64,000 nucleotides of DNA from Albula goreensis (Eukaryota > Chordata > Actinopteri > Albuliformes > Albulidae): positions 33,374,841 through 33,438,840 of the forward strand of contig CM040743.1 of assembly GCA_022829145.1 (NCBI GenBank), given 5' to 3'. Positions 35,901 to 48,300 of this stretch are shown one piece after another. How positions within the stretch are numbered: position 1 is the first letter of the stretch; each line of letters starts with the position of its first letter. The notes beneath the pieces are model-generated. The model searched no databases and was not told the DNA's origin. It worked only from the letters and a program-made list of their open reading frames with translations. The position numbers were made by a program, and so were the translations under genes.

Positions 35901-36336
35901 TTGTGCTCCATTCATCCTCTGATCTCATCTGAGATTCCTGACCTTATCAAGCCCTATCTAAGGCTTTGGAGAAGGCAGACCTAGACCTGCTGTCACTTAC
36001 CATTTTAGACTTGATTGATTAAAATAACATTTCTCATCTAAAACATATGGGGCCTTTCTGATACATTAATGTCTTGTGTAAATACTGCTATTGTAAATAA
36101 ATACGATGTATCTGTGTTGTCTTCTTAATCTAATAGGTTGGACTCCAGCAATTACAGCTGATAAAAATTACAGATTTATGTGGTCTGCTCTTGAATTATC
36201 AGTACATGTTCATTTTATTGAATGTATCATTTTTGAAAACATGTATCATTTTTGGAATTATTTTTGCATGGTGTCTTGAGATTTTAGGAGAATCATTCAT
36301 CTTAGCTCTGGGGCAGGTAATGACAAGGACAGAAGG

Positions 36337-36338
<2 letters not shown>

Positions 36339-36371
<33 letters not shown>

Positions 36372-36427
36372 AATAGGCTACATGTAAGAACAGGCTACAC
36401 AAGTATCATTTGAGTGACTACCATATT
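36339..36427. repeat. (AC)n microsatellite with a dispersed-repeat flank, copy 2
   Basis: Fifteen AC units (36339-36369) are followed by taaataggctacatgtaag, aacagg, then a 12-base insertion relative to copy 1, and atttgagtgactaccatatt. The shared flank shows that an element, not only the microsatellite, was duplicated. Confidence 0.85.
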
Positions 36428-38541
36428 AATTTGATCTGTCCTCAAATTGTATTTCATTTGTCTCAGATATTAAAATTTTGTGCCACAGCAAGAACAGATG
36501 TATATAGGTTTATTCACCTATCACATTGAAAAGGGGATATAGGACAGGGAACGAAAAAGAGAGACTGAGCCGAGGAGAAGGGAAAGTTCCTTCTCCGAGT
36601 TGCCAAGTGTGCTCTCACTCCATTGTGCACCATTCTGTCAGGTTAAATTAGGGATTACAGGCTCTCTGAGTGCAGAAAAATCAATACTCGATGGAAGATT
36701 GCTCCCTGAAAAATCTGGATTAATCCTCAACCAAGTGATCCTGCACAATGACATGTCATTACAGACATATTGTTGCACAAGTAGAGGAGAAATATTTCAA
36801 GTGGTCTTCCCAATTTAATGTTTTTGTTCTAGGAGTGGGGACAGAAAAAGTGGCTGTTGTGAATTAGGCCTTCAGTCCGTTTCTTAAGCACGGAATGATT
36901 CGTTGTGGGCCTCAGGTATTCTCCAGGCTACTCTGGTATGGCAAAAGCATTCTGTTCACAACATCAAAGTATAATGCATTTGTCCACAACACTTGTATCT
37001 CTCCTGTGGTTTCCAGGAGCTTGTCTTGAGGCATTGGTCATCCTTAAAATGAAGAAGGGATTTTTTAGCAACTAAAATAAAGGATGGTATGCAATATTAA
37101 TGAACGCATTGATGTGTTTGTCATCAAATATAAATATGTTCCTGAAAACCAGAGCAGGAGGGTCCTACATTGTCATAAAATGGGGTCTTGAGCATTGGAT
37201 TCCATCAAGTTGTTGTCACTTTTTTACCCACAAGCAACTGAATCCAATTTTGTATTTGCACAACATGTCAGTATGTGACTGAAAAGAAAAAAATGGACAC
37301 TAAATAACACAACAGTGTTTACTACTTGCCCACACTGTAAAGCTGTTGAATTGAGTATATCCATCACAGATATAGATAATACATCACATGATACTGCATT
37401 ATGTCTATAAATATAAAGACAATACCACTCTTTCCCTGTGTGGATGCTGTTTCTCTCACTGTACATGGAGGGGAATGACTGCTACACTTTTTTAATTCTC
37501 TGAATATAATTGATTCATTTTATTATATATTTTATTTCTTTTCTTCTTACATTTCAGTACTAAATGTAGTTTTCAGCAAAAAGCATGAGAGATGTGAACA
37601 TAAAATAAAGATGGTCTTGATCTTTCAAGGTTATTCCCTACTTTCTTATCTGTGGACACTCTTACTTAGGTCCTGAGTATTATGAGTTTTATGTAACTTT
37701 GGTGATAGAAGCAGTGTACCCGCAGACACATAAACCTTCACAGAATGGTATGGTTAAATTTGCTCCACGGCCACGAAACATGTGCCATATTGTTGCCTTA
37801 AAACATACATTTCCAGGATACACTTTATTTCAACTTCATATACACAGTTATTACAAGACAAACAACAGATAATAGGAAGGTCTTCGGCAGGAAATGCAGG
37901 GTGGGGGGTCCTGTGTCTGCCACTTATGCACCAATAAGGCAAGCCTGTTTATCTCTAATATGACTGTAAAATGTCATTTGTTTGTGGGCAAGCCATTTGA
38001 TTTATCTCTAATCTCTAGCATTTTGAATTCTGACAACAGAGAAAAACAGCATGCCATGCTAGTCTGGGCTCATATCTGTGGGCACGAGCACCACTGATGT
38101 AGTTTGTGTTCATGATGATATTACTGTTGAATGGATCTCATACAACTATTCATTCCTTTCAAATGAAGAGCAGCTTTAAAAATTCAGTGATAAAACTGGC
38201 TGGAGCATGTGTTGCTTACACTGGTCTGTGTTTATGCGCTTGTCTCTGTCATAATTTCAGATACCCTGAGATTTAAGGGGAGGTGGCTTGGATAGTATAA
38301 ATGGGAGGGCAGTAGTCACTTGAAGGTTTTCTGCTTTAAGGACTGTGTCACTATAAACAATACATTAACTATGCCCTGCTGTAAAGCTCAATCTTACTAA
38401 CATCATCATACCTGACAGCCAGGATTTCTGCATTTCATTTTGATTGACTTAAGTCAGATTCAAGAAAATACAACTGTAAGCTGGATACAAATACAAATGG
38501 CCAAGCCCTTGATGTACCATGTTTAAAGATTATATGCAATT

Positions 38542-38556
38542 AGCACCACCTACTGG
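38542..38556 (-). promoter_or_regulatory. CTCF-like motif (minus orientation)
   Basis: The reverse complement CCAGTAGGTGGTGCT matches the CTCF core consensus CCASYAGRKGGCRSY at 14 of 15 positions by eye. Confidence 0.4.
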
Positions 38557-39076
38557 TCAGACAAAACCCTACCCCGAAGGATGGGCAACGAGGCAAAAAA
38601 GAGTGTGTGCATTGTCAAGTTCAGAGGTCCATTATACTCATGAATGTAATTAGTTTTCCTTACTTGTACTATTTTTCCACTTATTTTATAGATTCTGCTG
38701 TTATACATAGCATAATGTATACAATTCAACTCACTGCATCTGTAGACTAAATCTCAATTTTCCTGTTTAATTTCAGCATTTACTGAAATCTACAAAAACT
38801 GAAAATTAGAATTTTAGGTCCAAATTATATAATAAAAACTCTGAAGTATGATTGTACCAGCACGCAATCAATCAAAATTTCCATAAATGGACCATACTAT
38901 AAAAACATATTGGCTCAATTTAAAAGAAAAATAGAAATGCACTGGCCCTACCAATGTAATTTACAGTTATGAATAAAACATAATGCGATCTTGTTTAGTT
39001 ACAGCAGCTCACTTCTGACTGAGAGCATATTAAGTTACTGAAGGTTGTACATGGCTTGCCAAGAGTAAAGAGTGTT

Positions 39077-39091
39077 GCTGCCATCTAGTGA
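39077..39091 (-). promoter_or_regulatory. CTCF-like motif (minus orientation)
   Basis: The reverse complement TCACTAGATGGCAGC matches the CTCF core consensus at 14 of 15 positions, including the central AGATGGC. Confidence 0.5.
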
Positions 39092-39729
39092 ACATAAACA
39101 TCCAACTCTTTGCCCTCATTCCCAGTTCTGGGCAGGTCCAGCTCAATGTATTATGTTCAACATGCTATTGTAAAAAACACATCATGTGACTAAATCTATC
39201 CTGCATTCTGTATGAAAGCCTAATAAGGTAACAGACAGAAAATGAATAAATACTTAACTGCATAACAAGGCTTTCAGCTCAATACTAAACATAGACTTTT
39301 GTCAACACTATGTCATTTCCATATGACATAAATTTCAACATTCATCCCAATTTTCAAATTTTTTTTTTTACTTTAAAATGAAAAAGAGTACTAAATTTAG
39401 GGAATACTTATGTTGAAAACATATTTACACTCACACAGCATTAAAAGATGAAAATGCTATATACACTTATGGTAAAGATATTGAAACAACCATATCACAA
39501 ATAAAATATATGAATAAATACCTACAATAACATCTTGCTTTTTAATTTAAAAATACAATGGTATCACACAAAATATTTATTATTCATTTCTTCATGACCT
39601 CTTAACATTTTTAAAGTTACAACACACACTTCTGCCCATATTTTTCACAAAACAAGACAAACACTATTTCATAGCTTTGCTTTGCTATGATATGATGTCA
39701 TTGGAGACAAATTCTTCGATTTAAAAAAG

Positions 39730-40200
39730 ATATTTTAGGGACTAATTAATCGCACCTGAAAAATAAGTTATTTGCTTTTTATTCCTTTATAAATGAACAC
39801 TTATTCTAAAAAAAAGGAAGGATAATGCCTTCAAAGAACACTTATTCTAAAAGGAAGGATACTTAAAGTTGGAACCAAATAAATCATCCCATTAATGTGT
39901 AATCTATATAGGAAGTATATCTAATAAAATACCATTGTTACTTGAATATTGTTCACTTTCTGTCCACAATATTTTCAATTTTGGGCAGAAAATGAACACT
40001 CCTGTGAAATACATATTTCAATGGCTTTGAAAACTGCTCAGATTGCCTTTGTTTTGTGCAAAGAGGAATATTTTGAAACAAACTTTCCACCCATGTCAGA
40101 GTGGGGTGCGCTATGTCATCGTAATTAACTGCGATATTGTTTCATTAACATATAAAAAATATCAAATTATTAAATTAATCACACAGTTTTGACAGCCCTA
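39730..40200. repeat. Probable non-autonomous DNA-transposon relic
   Basis: Starts near ggactaattaatcgcacc and ends near aattaatcacacagttttga followed by cagccct, end motifs common in degenerate fish interspersed repeats. It includes a local tandem duplication of gaacacttattctaaaa... ggaaggata at 39795-39824 and 39836-39861. Family not determined. Confidence 0.35.
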
Positions 40201-41029
40201 CGGTTCATATTTTTGTTTATAAGTATTAATTTAACAGTAGATACAAACTGTTAAAAACTGTTATTTTTGTTTAAAACCACTTTTGTTTATAGTTGCACAA
40301 TCAGGCGGCATTCGTTGATAGAAGAGCCTGTTACTGTAATACACTGACTGATTTCCATTTTAATTAAAATTTTAGACGTTCGGCTGAGGTGTCTGTTTGA
40401 TAGAAATGTTTCAGGACCACGGAGAGCATTACTTACGACATGACGTCATCATTAATGTCCCCGTTAATGACACATAACTGCATTATTACTACTTATAGCT
40501 CAGGCAATGAGTAAATTATGTAACTTGAAGAGTCACTGTTTAGTGATTGCAATGTGTGCTTTATTATAGATAATACATGCATACTGTAATATACGCAAAA
40601 CACAAGACCTGAAAACATTAGAAATCTTTATATAAAAGCAGCTTTTTGATGCCTCTTTAAGAAGCTCCAATAAATTATCTTTACAATTCGCCGGTTGTTA
40701 AGAAGCGCCCTTGCAGTGACTACACTGAATATCTATTGCTGCAAAACGCAACGCAGTGCTTGCTAACTTGAAACTTGTTCTTTTATTACTTTAATAATAT
40801 TGTTTCTCTCCTTAACAAGACCAGAACATTTGCGACGCTGTCTGTGAGTAAAACAGTGTTGGGTGTGTACATTATGTGAGTATGCGTTAAAAGGAACAGC
40901 GCGACTGTAACTTACAGAAACTATATCTTACCCATGGGGTAGGCCATTTCCATGCTGTTTACTTCAGTGCGGAACTATTTGGGAGTCGTGTTGCATGCAG
41001 AGCAATAGCTTGTGGACATTCAGGAACAT

Positions 41030-41690
41030 TGCGAATTCTGAACTGGAACACATCGATAGTCCCAAAAGTACTCCTAAAAGTACTCTAATAGTTCGTTCTG
41101 CATTAAACGCAGTCCGGTATGCTTTCTGTTTCATTAAAATCGTGTCGTTCGATGTTTGTTTTAAATAATGTCGAAGCAGCTAGGTCAACTCTGAGTTCCA
41201 ATATTGTACGCGCCGGCTGTTGGATCTTAGGTGTCCTTTGAACTGCACTGACAATGAGGGTACCATAGAAAGAGAAACCAAAGGCTGGAACTTCCTGGTG
41301 ATCTGTTCGGCAAGTTTTGCGCGAGCCAGTCAAAGGGTAATAAATTAAACTTAATTTGGACTGTTTCACTTTGCCGATTGCTCAGAAACACTGAAAATGT
41401 TCCATTGTTTCGTTGGAAACGTTTCAGGTTATTGCTTTGCCTGATTGTTGTGTACATTGAGCGATAAACTAGCCTGTTTCCAATTCCAAAATGTGGTTTA
41501 TCCGGGATACTTGGCGTAAATGACGTTGTCAGTTTGTTTTAATTGCCCGTTTGGTAAAGTTTTGCGACCCCCGAGAAAGCTTGCAGAAGTCACCGATAGA
41601 GGTAATTTGAGTAAGAGTGTTTCACTGTCTGCAAAGCGCAGCGCAGCGTCAGAAAGGCGACACAAAATGAAATGCTTGGAACGCAGACTC
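41030..41690 (+). promoter_or_regulatory. Candidate otulin upstream promoter (CpG-enriched)
   Basis: Many CpGs (gtcgttcgatg, gtacgcgccggc, ttgcgcgagcc, gcgcagcgcagcg) in an otherwise CpG-poor neighbourhood, about 0.5-1.2 kb before the MGNC exon. A donor-like site ccgatagag/gtaattt at about 41600 could end a non-coding first exon. Promoter activity is inferred. Confidence 0.4.
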
Positions 41691-42202
41691 CCAGTGTGTC
41701 ACTTAACTTTTGAACATTTTTTTTTTCAGAGATTTGTATGTGAATTTGTGTGTGTGCCCACAGTTAAAATCTTTTTAAAAAATAATCCTGCATTCTCATG
41801 TGTGCTTGATTCCTGTATTTCCCAGATGCTTTTATTGTAAATACTTTTTGGTTTCATAAATCTTTGCTTGCATAAATACATCTGCCTTCTAAAAGCATTA
41901 GTCACTAAGAATCAAATGTAAGCAGGTAGATGTAAATAAGCAGAATCATTTTAAGTGGCATCCTTCATTAGCTGCTGAGAACATTGCAAATGGTCATGAG
42001 ATATACCTGCAAATCATGTTGTGGCATTAAACAAAAGATTTATACAAAAAGTCCCAATGGCACGTCATTACCTTAATTTGCGTCAATTCCTCTTTCACTC
42101 AGAGTCACAAGGGAATCTCCTGGACATGACTTTACTGTTCCTGCTTTGGATGCCGTAGGCTTCAGCCTCTTTGTTTACCGAACAGAGAAGGTCAGGTCAA
42201 AG

Positions 42203-42390
42203 ATGGGGAACTGCTTTTCCGCACCCCACCTTGACATGGGTGATAGCAGCAAAACCTTGCTGTGCGTCTCTAAAAGCAGCGTCAGTGCCTCGAGTGAAAG
42301 AAGAGAAAGGGCTGTAAAGAAAGGAGCCTGCTCTCTGGAGGAACAGACAGAGCGTCATGAGGCTGGATCTAAGAGAACACACAGAAAAAG
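42203..42390 (+). CDS. Candidate first coding exon of otulin (MGNC N-terminus)
   Basis: The ATG at 42203 has a strong start context (aag-ATG-g). It opens 62 codons beginning [13 protein letters not shown] and ending ...GSKRTHRK, then AG before the donor gtaaacacc (phase 2). G2 with Ser at position 6 and Cys at position 4 fits an N-myristoylation plus palmitoylation pattern. The phase matches the otulin acceptor at 47436, giving AG+C (Ser). Upstream the frame is open to another ATG at 42146, but possible acceptors (gaacag, gtcag) lie in between. It could also belong to a different transcript. No homologue was recognised. Confidence 0.45.
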
Positions 42391-45300
42391 GTAAACACCC
42401 TCACAGAAGATGAAAGAGGTAATGCAGCCCCCTCTTACTTTACCTCAAGAGAGACCTGTCATGGTATTCCATTCTGTCATGATAGTCTTCAAGTCAACAG
42501 CATTTCACTATGTTGTTACAAAATCAAAACCGCAGCAGAAGCACTCAATGTTATTCAACTCTGAATTCCACAGATTAGGAAGTGCTGGAGAATGAATCAA
42601 CAGAGAGCTGACTTTTACATACTTTATTTTCTTACCAGTAGGTGTCTTTGTTTAACATGTTTGTAACATGTTATCATTATGTGGTCTGTAATATGACAGT
42701 TATTAGCACACTTTCCTAACCACTATGTCTGTCTACCCTCAGTTATTTTGTACATACTCAAAAATAAAATATACATTTTCCACATTCAATGAAGCTTTAC
42801 AATATTGATTGATGTTATAAATTAGATTTGTTCCAATGCTCACTTAATGATGCATTGGACTAGACCCAGACACACACTGCCAGTATAATTTTTAAAATAA
42901 TTGATATAATACTTTTTTATAACAAATTTCAATGACCTTAATTTTCAATTAAAAAAAGAAAAGTAACAAGACAAATACTAATCCATCATAATCAAAAAGT
43001 AGCAGTAATTAAGACTTTTTTTAAAAATAATTTGTAGCGCATCAACTTTTTTCATATTTTTTTTCATAATATTTGGAGCACATCAACTGCATATTGCTAA
43101 GCATTACGCATGAGTATTTCTTGCAAACTTGTGTTTTGTCTGAAGTTCATTGATTATAGGCTATTCTTTTCTTCATGTGTCAGCCCTTTCCTGACTCATT
43201 CATTGTACCTGAATAACACTTCTGTGCCTAACAATGAGATCTCTTCTAAAAGTCAACCTATTTTCAAGTAAAAGCTGATCCATTCAAAAAAATCTGTTAC
43301 ATAAATACTTAATGAGAGGTTTCAGGTATTAGAAGGTTTATTTTGTGAATTGCCTTCTTTATTCTGACATGTTATACAAATGTTGTATGGCCCATTGATA
43401 TTTGAAACACAGTTACAACTTCTTGGAAATTAAGATCAATCATTAAATTATACAGCTCTAATGAAACATACCATTATAATAATACATACCATATGATACA
43501 TACCATTATAGTAATAGTCTCTGTATCCTCCTGAATATGAAACAAGAATGGCAAATGGCCATGAACAGGGCACATTCTGAAGCGTGCTCTGTGCTTTGAG
43601 GAACTATAGCTTATACAGTTGTTTTACAGGGGAATATTTTACTTACGGACCTTACGCCAGATATTCAGGAAGTGTAGTTTTGACTCTATAAGAAACAAGG
43701 GAAATCGTTCGTTTTGATTTATTTTCGAACTCAAATTTCCAGGCCTCTTTTTTATTAATGGGAAACAGTGTCACCATCATCAATTACCGGGAAGTTAAAT
43801 TTTTGAAAGACAAGCCGATATGTAGTTAGTTTCTTCGTATCTTGTATCCTGTTCGGTAGACTCAACACATTCATTTGGCTTACGTATACATCCACCTAGA
43901 TATACCTATATGAACTGTAACAGTCTTCGTTTGAACCAACAATTTAGTTAACTACATAGCTAGTTGTCTACATGGTAGACAGTTTGCTCTTTAACTAGGT
44001 AGCTACCTTCTAAAACAAGCGAGCGAGCCACATGGACGAGGTGAGTTTCTATGATTAACTCAACATGTTTTAGCCTGTCAGTATTAACTTGTCTTATTGT
44101 AATTGTATTATTCGCTACACTTTAATCGGCATGAACATGAGAGCTACTGGTGTCACGCTAGCTAGTTAGCTGTAGGCCTGACATTTGAGACCTTCGAGTG
44201 CCCAATTAGTAGGTAACTAAATTAATCCACGTATCAACTAGATAGGTGAGGCACCGACACCTAATTTATTGTCTTTTACTGTCTCAGGCTCATGTGTTTA
44301 AGTTGGCCAGTTAAGAAACCTTTTGGTAAGTAGCTATTGTGAAACAAACATAAGAGGGTGTGACCCTGCCTACTTTGGTTGTAGCCAGGTGGATACAATC
44401 TAGTATTGGTAATAGCAGAATAACAGTAATAACAAATATGCTAACGTAAGTAAATTGATATTACTGTTACTAATGCTACACAAAGTACTCACGCCCAATG
44501 TGAAGTGTTCAACATAGAGGGAACCTAGAAGACCTTTACATTTTGAACACTGTGTGTTAAATAAGTGTAATAATGTAACAAAAACAAGATATACACTTGA
44601 TAAAAACGAATAAGGAGGTTGAACTGTCAGTTTGAATACATTCTCGCGTCCTGGATACGTGTTATGAATTACATACATTTTAATTGAACTTAAAAGAGGT
44701 AAATTGTCGACGGTGTTGGGCAGGTTCATAAAAATTGGCTGTGTCCCAAATTGCATACTTCCGTATTTGATATGCATACTAACTAGTACGCACTAAATAC
44801 AATTTGGGACACGTCCATAGTGATATTCCAGAGGGATCATAGATCGGCCTATCAGAGTTGATTTAACACTGACCATTTTCTGATGTGGAACCCATGCACA
44901 AGGTAGTAAACTATAGCATCTTGTAGTAAACTGTTGTCTTTTGAAACATTACAACACAGTGTTGATACTTAGGTTATTTATTTAGCTTTTAAGGCACTAG
45001 TGCGGCCCTCCACACTGCTGAGGGGACTGCTTGCCCTTTCATCCAGGCTGTGATCTCGCCCAACACCCCGGCGAGACGGCTTCACTCTTCCAGCTCTGGA
45101 CGCCTTGTGGTTCCATCGCTACGGGTACAAGGCTAGTTGTGTAGCACGATTGCACCTGTTCTCCGTTCAGGACCCTTGGTGGTGGAATGACTTGTCCAGT
45201 TCTGTCAAAATGGCTGATTCCCTCCCCCATGGGCTGAAAACCTACCTTTTCAGGCTGTACCTTCAACCTCCCCTTGCACCGCCCTTCCGTTTAAATTTAC

Positions 45301-48300
45301 ATTCTATCCTGTTTTTGTTTGTTTGTTGCAGCACTACATGTGTTTCTTTGCGGTTCAGGGATTTTATGCTATTGCATGGGATGAACTTCCTGTTCGTCCT
45401 GCTTCTTCGTGCAGGACTATTTCAATTCAGAACTGCTTCAGATAACAGTTCTCGGCTTTTGAGCATGAACTCTTTACTTCAGCACTTGTACTAAGTTTCC
45501 TTCTGGGCTTTGACTAGGCCTTTCCAAAACCTTACATTTCTTGTTCCTAAACCGTTTTGGTGCATACCTGCTTGCACATGTATTTTCTCGCTGCTTGACA
45601 CAGCTGCACTTCAGGTTAAGCTTACAGAGAGATCGCTTGACATTTATTAATGATTACTTGGATGATAATAGGTTATCCAGGTCCAAGGGCAGAAAATACC
45701 AGCTAAGGTACGCTTTGCTTGATGGTCAGATGGGCATCTTTTTGGGCCAGTAGATCCTCTTTTGTATGGCCGAGGCCCCTCTGCGCCACCAGGCGTAGGT
45801 ATCGGCAGGTAGGGGCCATTTAACCAGGACACTTGACCAGGCTCCAAACAGTGACAGTTTGACTCTTGTGGGTAGGATGGCTAATGTAAAGTATGGAGCT
45901 TAGCCTGCCGTCACAACCTATTATCCAGCCCCACGTCTTTCAGAACTTTATCTATCCAATAAACAGTAGGAACTGGAAATGCCAGTGCTGGAGGGTCAAA
46001 GTACTGTATGCACTTTCCAAGTTTCGTTTCAGCTAATGACTGATTTAAAAAATGAAATGAAGCACTGGCGTAGGTTGGGAATTTTGGTTTCTAATCTGTA
46101 AAGTAAAGGATAGTGTACTTAACATGTTTTGAGTGGACTTTTTGTCATACCTAGAGGAAGATATCGTACATGATAAGTGAAATTCCCAGCACCAGACAGG
46201 ATCCAGACAAGTAGTGTTTCTCAACCTTTGTCCTGGAAAACCATTGTATTTCTCAATATTCCAGCTAGCTTACTGGTTAAGTTTAGTCATTACTTCATGA
46301 CAGTAGTTTATTTCAGTAAATAAACAATCAAGGTCCTAAGGACCCTTTTGGAATAAATGTGTTTCTCAACTTTTAATTTGTCTGTTAAAGTATTATTGCT
46401 CCAGGATGTAATAGAAGTAATTGAGTCGGACATAGAACAAGCAATTAGGCCTAAACAACCAATTAAGTTTAATCAAGTGGGAAATGGTCTTAAATGGTTT
46501 TAAGAAAAAGATATCAGCACAATTAATTCAGATTATTATTACACCAGACATTTCTCCAATAATAAATTGCTTTCACCGAGAGTTTTGCAAGTTATCTCTG
46601 TGGGTTCCTGAACACTGACCGAAAAGTCTTTGATGTAGAACGTCAAGCTCTTCCTGTCAGCACATATTCTGCACCAGAAAAGAGAGGAGACAGGCGGGCA
46701 TGGTACAGACTGAGAGCTTGTACATTTCTATAGGAAATATTCCCCTGAATGCAGGAGGAGGACACTTCATCAGATGCTTCGTTAATCATACCCAGAGATC
46801 GGGTATTGTGACATGATGTCAGTCCAAATCAAACAATAAGTGATCCATTAACACATTTGATTTCTCGCACAGTGTTGATATCACCTGTAAAGACACACAC
46901 AGTGTGATTTCTTTCAAGACCAAAGTAACCGAAGCACTTAACTAAGGTAAAACAAGTGGGAATGTCCTCATTATATGACCTGTTCCATTTGAGTTAACAG
47001 AGTATATATTAACACTATGCAAAATAAAGATAGTAGCAGTCATACCTTTTTGCAGTTTTGAGTACTTTCCATAAACAGATTCAAGTTATCTGTCTTAATT
47101 ACGTGTAAACTGGATAATTGGATGTAAGGCTATATAATTGACTAGGAAGACCTTCAGCGAGGTATCCTTAAACCCATGTGTTGACAGTGGGCAGTATTAG
47201 AGCTATGTTGCCTTGTTGGAAATTCCAGGAGTTTGTATGAATACTGACTTTTGGTCTTGGTGAATAGTAAGAATGAAATCTTTTAGCGAGAATGTTCAGA
47301 TTATGGGTATGTTGGTTAGTGGTGGGTTGACAGTTACCTTCCCAGCATACTTTTGTGACTCTTCTGTTCCAGTATTAAGCATTACTCAGGCTGCATGCTG
47401 GGTATTACTGAGTAACAGAGCTCCTCTGTCTGACAGCACCGCGTGGGGAGATGCGACAGAAGATACGAGGGTGAACCTCACAATGCGTCCAGATGAGAAG
47501 ACGGCCAGAAAGGAAGGCAGGAAGGGCGCCTCGGTTACCGGTGCCAAAGACGCAAAGGCAAGACGTGTAGAGACAGGCCTGGGTGACAGCATGTCCACCA
47601 CCGGCTCTGTCAGCCAACCTAAAAAACCCAAGAAACAAGACAAGAAACCTGCAAACAGCAAGAGGTAACCACAGCCTGCTATGTGTCTGCAGCTCCGCTA
47701 GGGGGCACCAAATGACCATTTACAGCTTCTAGTTTATCTCATTCAGAGCAGTCAGATAATAAGGTACATGTGTGTTTTCACTTATACATACAGAATAGTT
47801 GACGTGGAACTAATGTTGAATATTTTTTTAGCTTAATAATAATCATTTTCAGCATGTGCTGCTGGGTTTCTTTTCCTTTTTTATTGTCTTCAACAATACT
47901 TGAGATGGTAGCATACCTTCAAGCCTTAGAGGTCATGTGAAACAGTTCCGGGGATAATGAGAGAAATCACTCCTACCTTTTGATTGTTGGTTAACTTTAC
48001 TTTATAGTTTTAAAAAACACCATCGAAAAGCACAACCCTCTCGGTGATGCCTCTTCATATGTCAGCTGGAAATTGCTCTGTTGCTGATCAGCGATCATAT
48101 CAACATCTAATGGATATGAGCATTTCTCGTAGCTTCTGAAGTTAGGAGGTGTGCTATTGCAGTAAGTACGAGGGAAAAGAAACCCAATGTTGAATGCCAG
48201 AGATGGTTATTAATGTGCACCAAAAATATTCAATATTACCGGCTATAATGGCCAGCACAAGTGTAAGGACATTAATTCTCTTGCCATGTAAAATTTCCTG

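Larger units (their letters stand above)
29909..41000. other. pou6f2 3' UTR and pou6f2-otulin intergenic region
   Basis: Follows the pou6f2 stop. AATAAA hexamers at 30122-30127, 30312-30317 and 30411-30416 are possible early poly(A) signals; others occur at 34090-34095 and beyond, so the UTR length is unclear. The rest is AT-rich and gene-poor. Short ORFs (for example minus 32660-33121 and plus 34306-34641) have no recognised homology. It holds the second copy of the AC-repeat flank, two CTCF-like motifs and a repeat-like block at about 39730-40200. Confidence 0.6.
42391..47436 (+). other. otulin 5' intron(s)
   Basis: Contains the alternative MDE start, a second CpG-bearing promoter-like stretch (about 43640-44040), a short palindromic MITE (44741-44812) and a LINE remnant (about 45000-45500). 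Elsewhere AT-rich with no exon recognised. Confidence 0.55.

Noticed and set aside
46201..46600. Repeat-like phrases (gtgtttctcaac twice, aattgag...caattaagtt)
   Set aside because: Resembles a common fish repeat but is too degenerate to set limits or family.
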